Origin: Bedellia somnulentella
Lineage: Eukaryota; Arthropoda; Insecta; Lepidoptera; Bedelliidae
DNA: 64,000 bases
Assembly (NCBI GenBank): GCA_963576735.1
Contig: OY755176.1
Location: forward strand, 15,609,423-15,673,422
Direction of reading: 5' to 3'
Below the pieces are notes generated by a model. That model was not told where the DNA came from, made no database searches, and saw nothing but the letters and a program-made list of their open reading frames with translations. Below, one piece after another: positions 58,755-64,000 of this stretch (its first letter is position 1; every line of letters begins with the position of its first letter). The position numbers and the translations under genes are program-made.

Positions 58755-59040
58755 AAATCTTTTTGTTAATGAAAATCTCATGTGGGGATTATTACTAATA
58801 AATAAAGAATAAATAAAGGAAAGAAAAACTTCGACACAGGCGGGATTCGAACCCGCGACCTCGGGTATACGCCCCCGTCGCTCTTGCCAATTGAGCTACC
58901 TTGTCAATGGCTACCAGCGCGAAATTCTTCTATCCTTTATTTCTTTTACACGAGCGACGGGGGCGTATTTCCGAGGTCGCGGGTTCGAATCCCACCTGTG
59001 TTGAAGTTTTTCTTTCCTTTATTTATTCTTTATTTATTTT
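58755..59040. mobile_element. Inverted-repeat element with tRNA-like arms, second locus
   Basis: It starts with the same TTTAAATCTTTTTGTTAATG lead as 15199 and 15499. The left arm AAGAATAAATAAAGGAAAG to GGGGCGTATACCCGAGG (in complement) pairs with 58953-59035, which ends CTTTCCTTTATTTATTC. The spacer contains GCGCGAAATTCTTC and TTTATTTCTTTTACACG, as in the 15-kb element. Confidence 0.75.
58833..58905 (-). tRNA. tRNA-like sequence or tRNA pseudogene (73 nt), diverged relative
   Basis: It is related to 15267-15337: A-box-like TAGCTCAATTGG and B-box-like GGTTCGAATCC are kept, and the acceptor ends pair (GACAAGG with CTGTGTC, imperfect). The anticodon arm contains an extra base and does not close as a regular 5-bp stem with 7-base loop. 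Confidence 0.45.
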
Positions 59041-59109
59041 ATTTTGTTTCGTTATTATTTTCAATTAAAATTGTACTGTGATTGTTCTTGGGTTATACAT
59101 TCCTTAATT

Positions 59110-59270
59110 AGAATGTTTTTTTCATTAAAGCCTCATGTGGGGATTACTACTAATAAATAAAGAAAGAAAATGTCAACACCAGCGGGAATCGAATACCGTC
59201 GACGGGGACATATACACGGAGGTCGTGGGTTCGATTCTCGCTAGTGTCGAAAGTATTCCTTCCTTTATTT
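59110..59270. mobile_element. Inverted-repeat element with tRNA-like arms, short degenerate copy
   Basis: The CCTCATGTGGGGATTACTAC lead, GTCAACACCAGCGGGAATCG on one side and GGTTCGATTCTCGCTAGTGT on the other give the same tRNA-like T arm in both orientations, with hardly any spacer. Confidence 0.6.
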
Positions 59271-59954
59271 ATTAGTTAAACATTCCTTCCCATTAAAAGA
59301 TATTCAATGTCACAATCAATAGTAAAAGATAAAACTAAAACTACTACAGGCCTTCCTGCGTTGAAAGATAAATGAATTATCAACTTTATTGTATCAATAT
59401 TGCACCTATCGCACGTCAAACCAGAGCTCAGTGTAGTTTAAATTTATAAAAGAGCGGCGCATTTAATTCCGTTTTGATATTTAATTGGCCAACTCAGCGG
59501 CTTATTTTATTCCTTATACTGACGACAGCTAGATGATTGATGCCAATCAAATCAATATTATCAATAAACCACTACAAACTTTCACTGGTTATATTCATAA
59601 CGTTAACAAGTAACAGAACTCGTCAAGACATTCGTCAAAACTAGACGGAACGCAGACGGCTATTGGTTTTCTTTGCATAACTATAAATATTTACAACTAC
59701 TAATAAAGCAATTATTATAATTGGTCTAGATCAAATTAAAATGGTTTATGATTCTTATAGTTTGGTTCGTCTTAGTTAATAGTTTTAGTTCAATTTAAGT
59801 CCCATGAGAGACTCTTAAGATAAACGAAATCTTTTTAAAAACTTAAATAATCTGGTTCCGATCTCAATGAGTATTTTCAATCCATAAATGAAGATTGAGG
59901 TTTTCGAAGTAGGATGGCAAACTAATTAATTGAGTTGATATTTGCTGATTTAAA

Positions 59955-60053
59955 CTCCACTCAAACGTTCATGCCGTATATCCCCGATAGGGTTGGCAGA
60001 GGTACTCATACTTCTGAACATCACGTTCTACCCACGGAGCTATCACTGTTGCT
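59955..60053 (-). mobile_element. Family C SINE with internal deletion
   Basis: The 3' end (AAACGTTCATGCCGTATATC to TTCTGAACATCACG) joins directly to the head (TTCTACCCACGGAGCTATCA). Confidence 0.65.
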
Positions 60054-60103
60054 CAATATCACAAAATATCATGTCACTTCAAAACATCACATACATAAAT
60101 ATA

Positions 60104-60275
60104 TTTAGAATAGAATAGAATAGAATAGAATAGAATAACTCTTTATGGTACATCAAACACAAATTTACAAAAGAAATTATTATACAGTTTATAGTGAGGC
60201 ACAATCGGTGGTCTTATCGCTAAAAGCGATCTCTTCCAGACAACCTTTGGAAGGTGAGATCGGTAAACTAGTTAT
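60104..60275 (-). mobile_element. LINE 3' UTR fragment with (TTCTA)n tail
   Basis: On the minus strand CTGGAAGAGATCGCTTTTAG and CGATAAGACCACCGATTGTG precede a T-rich 3' end and (TATTC)n. This CTGGAAGAGATCGC...GATAAG block is, as I recall it, common in 3' ends of lepidopteran LINEs. Confidence 0.55.
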
Positions 60276-60281
60276 TTACCG

Positions 60282-60425
60282 CTATAAATCCCAAAACGGG
60301 CTAACCAAATCTTTAGTATTTGACTTTTTGGAAGTTTAGTAAGGAAAGAATGGTTCCCCAAATACATCGTCAAACTGACTAGGCGGATAGAAATGGGTTT
60401 ATGCTTTTCTAAGACACATCCGAAT
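60282..60425 (-). mobile_element. Family A, degenerate
   Basis: CTATAAATCCCAAAACGGGC, TTTTTGGAAGTTTAGTAAGG and AAATGGGTTTATGCTTTTCT can be aligned to the family at the expected spacing. Confidence 0.45.
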
Positions 60426-60429
60426 TTAA

Positions 60430-61860
60430 AGTTTTCCTAAGATGCAATAGTTTTATGAATCTCAATCCAACCAACTAGGATTATATTTGGCACTCATAAA
60501 ATTTCGTACAGCTAAAGTTGAATAATGCAGGAAACGTCAACAAGTTTATTTGACTTCATAAAGTCTGGGCGATGTCGGGCTTCTGTAATAATATTTTGAT
60601 AGTAAACTATTTGTGAAAATTGAGTTATGCACTGTCTGACTGGCTTGAGATACGCAGTCAGAATGCATGACTTATTGAATTCTCTGGTTATGGTTTTTGT
60701 TTGAGTAACAAGTTTGGTGACAAATATTTTCTTGTTTTGGTAAAGGTAATAACATAATGTTTCTACCAAAAACCAAATTGATTTGAGGTACATTATGATG
60801 ACTCAAGTAAGTAAGCTATTATAGTTATAAGTCTACTGCGATACGAAAAACTAAAATACGAAAGATGTTGTTTATCAATATAAAAAATACTTTATTTCAA
60901 TGGAATTGTAATTTATGTCAATATAATTTGGCTGAAATTGATAATTTGGGTGCGTAACTGCTCAACAAGTTAAACTGATTTATACACACTGAACGGAGAA
61001 CTCATTTTTTGTTTTTACATACAAAATATCTGTTTGTGGCTTTTTAATAAACATATTTCAAAATCATCAAAACTAATAAGCATTAAAAAGTCTCAGTTTT
61101 TCTATGAAATGATTTAAGAAGTATCTAATTTCAGTGCAATGCAATGAAAGTCACTTTATGCTATAAATGTGTTGAAAAAAATAAATTAAACAGGAACTAG
61201 ATTAAGGAACATCATGAACTTAAGTAGAAAAACATTTGTCAGTTTTACCTACAGATTTGGGATATTTTTTTTTAAATTCATACAACTAAAAGCAAACCAA
61301 CGGTTTTATTGGAATGAGCTTAGCAATAATATAATGATGGGTAGATATTACAATACACAGGCAAATTATGATGGTATCTGTAATTTTGCAGCAATTAACA
61401 ACTTATGATAAACATCCAATCAAAAAGCTTTTTGTAAAGGAACCCATAAGCGAAATCCCGTTGAATAACTCACATAGTTTCGCACGCGAACCCTATTTCC
61501 ATACGACCACAAAAACTACTAAATATTTTGCGATAAACTTAAAAAGCTAATGAAACTCACTGTTTTACAGTTGTGCGAAAGTGCAATAACCTCCATATTT
61601 TTACACATAAAACTGGTTTTGACGCCACATTCCTTTATTTCATTATTCTCCTTAGTAAATGACGTTTTTATGGATTCATATGGATATAAAATTTTGTGCA
61701 TAATTGTTTTTACAATCGTCACTCTGTGCGTTCCCGGAAAATCGATAGCACTTTTTTTAAACTTTAATTTATATTTTCATACATTTCCTTTTCTATTCCT
61801 CACACTTCCACACACATTAGCCTCTTAGTCTCTTTTAATTTCCACGTTGATTAAAATCCG
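60430..61860. other. No recognised feature
   Basis: AT-rich sequence with unassigned short ORFs. Confidence 0.45.
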
Positions 61861-61872
61861 CAACCTCTAGTT

Positions 61873-62120
61873 ACATACATACATACATATACTCACGGCT
61901 ATATTACCCTAGGAGGGGTAACCAGAGCTAAGGAATTATAAATTCCTCAGCCACTTTTGGAAGTTGAGTGGGGAAAAGATGGTAAAAATAAAGGTTTTTG
62001 GTGATGGGTCTCCAACCGCATCGCCCAAAAATCCAATAGAAAGCCCCAATACCCTTAGTCGCCTCTTACGACACCCGTGGGTGGAAAGGGGTAGCGACAT
62101 TCTAAGCCGGCACTACACGG
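61873..62120 (-). mobile_element. Family A SINE-like element with 12-bp target duplication
   Basis: CAACCTCTAGTT lies at 61861-61872 and 62121-62132. The insertion is 248 bp, of the GCCGTGTAGTGCCGGCTTAG subfamily. Confidence 0.93.
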
Positions 62121-62132
62121 CAACCTCTAGTT

Positions 62133-63940
62133 CCAGATCACAAACTGTATATTACCCGGTCTAATCATTAAGCAACGGATGTCCTAGTAATTTTAAAAGT
62201 GGTATTAAAAGCGTTTCATTCACGATCGCTTTAAAAAGTATACTTTCATCGACCTTTCAACTAAGAGTTAACCCTGCGGCGCCATCGCAACAGCACTACA
62301 CGCGAACCAGCTCTGACATTACCGATTTGTTTAAACACATAAGAATTGGATAACATCCTAACATTGTTTGAAAGTATGACGGATGTGCTAAACGTACGAA
62401 GACAAATGATTAGGTGTCTCAATTGTTTTGGGTTGTCTGCGTTCTTACAACTAGTTTTTGCGGGTTAATTGTTGTGAGATAAAAGTTGCTCGGATCTAAG
62501 ACTCCATTTATGAATAAGCTGTTTGATTTTGGCGTAAAATCGCGCTTCTCAGTAATTTGTATTTTTGGAAAACATACCATATAGATAGGAGGCGGGATGG
62601 AGGAGAAGAGATAACAAACTCAATCAAATTAAGAGAGATGAGTGAACATATTCTAATTATTACAAATAACTCACATGTTTGTAATGAGAAATAAAAATGA
62701 ATATAAAATTACCGCATCCTTACTCTTACTTTCAAAGTATCTATTGCGTACACTCCATTAGAATGACAAACAAACGAAATTGCATACATTTAAAATTGCA
62801 CATTACATCCTTAAACTGCAGCAGAACTACAAAGAAAAACATTTTCCCCACGCTCCAATTTGTTGAGCAAATTACTACATTAATGATGTCACAGTTCACC
62901 CCGGCAGGCAATTACAGCGTGGCGTGTATGCAATTTCGCTGAGTTTTCCCGTGCCTAGTAGCTGGCTTCGTGACTAGTTCACTTTCTACGAGGCTCGCGG
63001 GACAGCTGAGTTTTGTTTTCTTACAATAGGAAAAAGTGATTTAACTTCTGGTTACGCTACTGTATCGGTATCGACGCTGTTTTAGATTATAAATCTCGCT
63101 GTAGGTGATTTGAACGACTGCACCTTTAATTCAATTATTTATATTCTTAACTAGGAGCGGGAACGTGGCACGGTTGCTTGTTCATGTCAATGGGAGACTT
63201 GTGTTATGGTTACGTGCACGATAATTGGCTGCTACTTTATACAGTTTTATTATAAACAGTTTACGTGGATACTATGTGGTGCGGAAGGAGGAATACGGGA
63301 TGTTGAGGTGTAAGGTTGTATGTGAAGCGAGTGGACGAAAGTAAAGTTACGACAGAGATGATGAACAAGAAGTTGAAGCATATATAGCAAAGTAATAGAA
63401 ATAATAGATACGTGTTCTACGCGAAAAAGTTCGTGATTTACACATATTTATTTTTATTGTCTGAATAAAAATGATTAAATTCACAATTTCTTTTCATTAC
63501 TGGCTGATCTTTTTTGACAAGCTTGATGCGACTTTAAAGCAATAATAAATTTTAGACATGATAAGTTAGAATATTATTGATTACAAAAAATATAAACGGT
63601 TTGATTTCGTACGCTGGGACGAAGTCATTATATTATACTATTTTATACATGTTGTCAAAAACCTATGCAACTCATTGTTAATAAATTTTGGAACTTCTGT
63701 ATATTATATATCTATTCACCATTACTAAAAAGTACTACCAACAGGAAAGATTCCGCTTGCAGAAAAACTAGCAAAACATGAATGAAGTGATGATATCATG
63801 TGTAGTTGGTTATAAATGGCATAGACTAGAAAAACCAGTGAAGATGACAAACAATTAATATTTATAGATGTTTTATGTGTTCATTAAATGCTGTTTGAAT
63901 ACACTTATACGTTCTAAGAAACATTCTGCATAAACACATT
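62133..63940. other. 1.8-kb stretch, less AT-rich in places, unassigned
   Basis: Patches around 62.27-62.33 kb and 62.90-63.01 kb have more CpG (CTGCGGCGCCATCGC, GAGGCTCGCGGGACAGC). No coding exon with splice sites was recognised on either strand. Confidence 0.4.
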
Positions 63941-63945
63941 TATTC

Positions 63946-63992
63946 CCCAATGGGAAATAATGGCGTGAGTATATGTATGTATGTATGTATTT
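63946..63992 (+). mobile_element. Family B LINE, extreme 3' end
   Basis: CCCCAATGGGAAATAATGGC followed by GTGAGTATATGTATG repeats; only the last ~45 bp of the family are present. Confidence 0.65.
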
Positions 63993-64000
63993 ATGAAGTG

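Noticed and set aside
62697..63010. Possible 5' exon of the STOX gene on the minus strand
   Set aside because: The area is GC-richer but no minus-strand frame with a GT donor gives the expected STOX N-terminal residues.

Overview
This window looks like the AT-rich, repeat-packed interior of one insect gene, most probably from a moth or butterfly (Lepidoptera). The lineage call rests on the repeats: a Helitron with the ends usual in Lepidoptera, a Dong/R4-type LINE sitting in a TAA repeat (the type element is from Bombyx), tRNA-derived SINEs and LINE 3' ends with GTAT tails. There is no bacterial-style gene packing. Species and repeat-library names cannot be settled from the sequence alone.

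The only host gene I can support is a minus-strand Storkhead-box (STOX) protein, the family of human STOX1/STOX2 and Drosophila knockout (ko). Four coding exons lie at 49977-50172, 11839-11936, 7469-7629 and 3716-3903 (5' to 3' on the minus strand). All splice sites are GT/AG and all three joins keep frame. The joined product carries the N-terminal STOX region, the Storkhead-box winged helix and a conserved segment after it. The start codon and the C-terminal exons were not found; they are probably outside the window. The first visible intron is about 38 kb and holds most of the window.

The rest is mobile DNA. (1) A SINE-like family of about 248 bp (here family A) has some 23 near-full and a dozen broken copies, many with clear target-site duplications. 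(2) A LINE family (family B) is seen only as its last 45-225 bp. Families A and B share the last ~20 bp and the GTAT tail, so B's machinery may move A. (3) A tRNA-derived SINE family (family C) is about 370-380 bp long. (4) A Helitron at 40510-41917 has both ends and a helicase remnant. (5) A 5'-truncated Dong/R4-like LINE with zinc finger and endonuclease lies in the (TAA)n tail of an RTE-like LINE at 35500-36650. (6) A Transib-like DNA transposon at 52172-53913 has CACAGTG termini and a CGTCG target duplication, nested in a fold-back element. (7) A PIF1-type helicase fragment at 17.8-18.05 kb sits beside a 176-bp inverted repeat and a ~120-bp tandem repeat. (8) There are several MITEs and a 0.8-kb tandem duplication in which one copy gained a SINE.

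The most unusual structures are the near-perfect 238-bp inverted repeat carrying tRNA-like cloverleaves (15257-16156) with relatives at 58.8-59.3 kb, the Transib-like element with signal-like ends, and the A/B tail sharing. No CRISPR array, rRNA or bacterial-type operon was seen.
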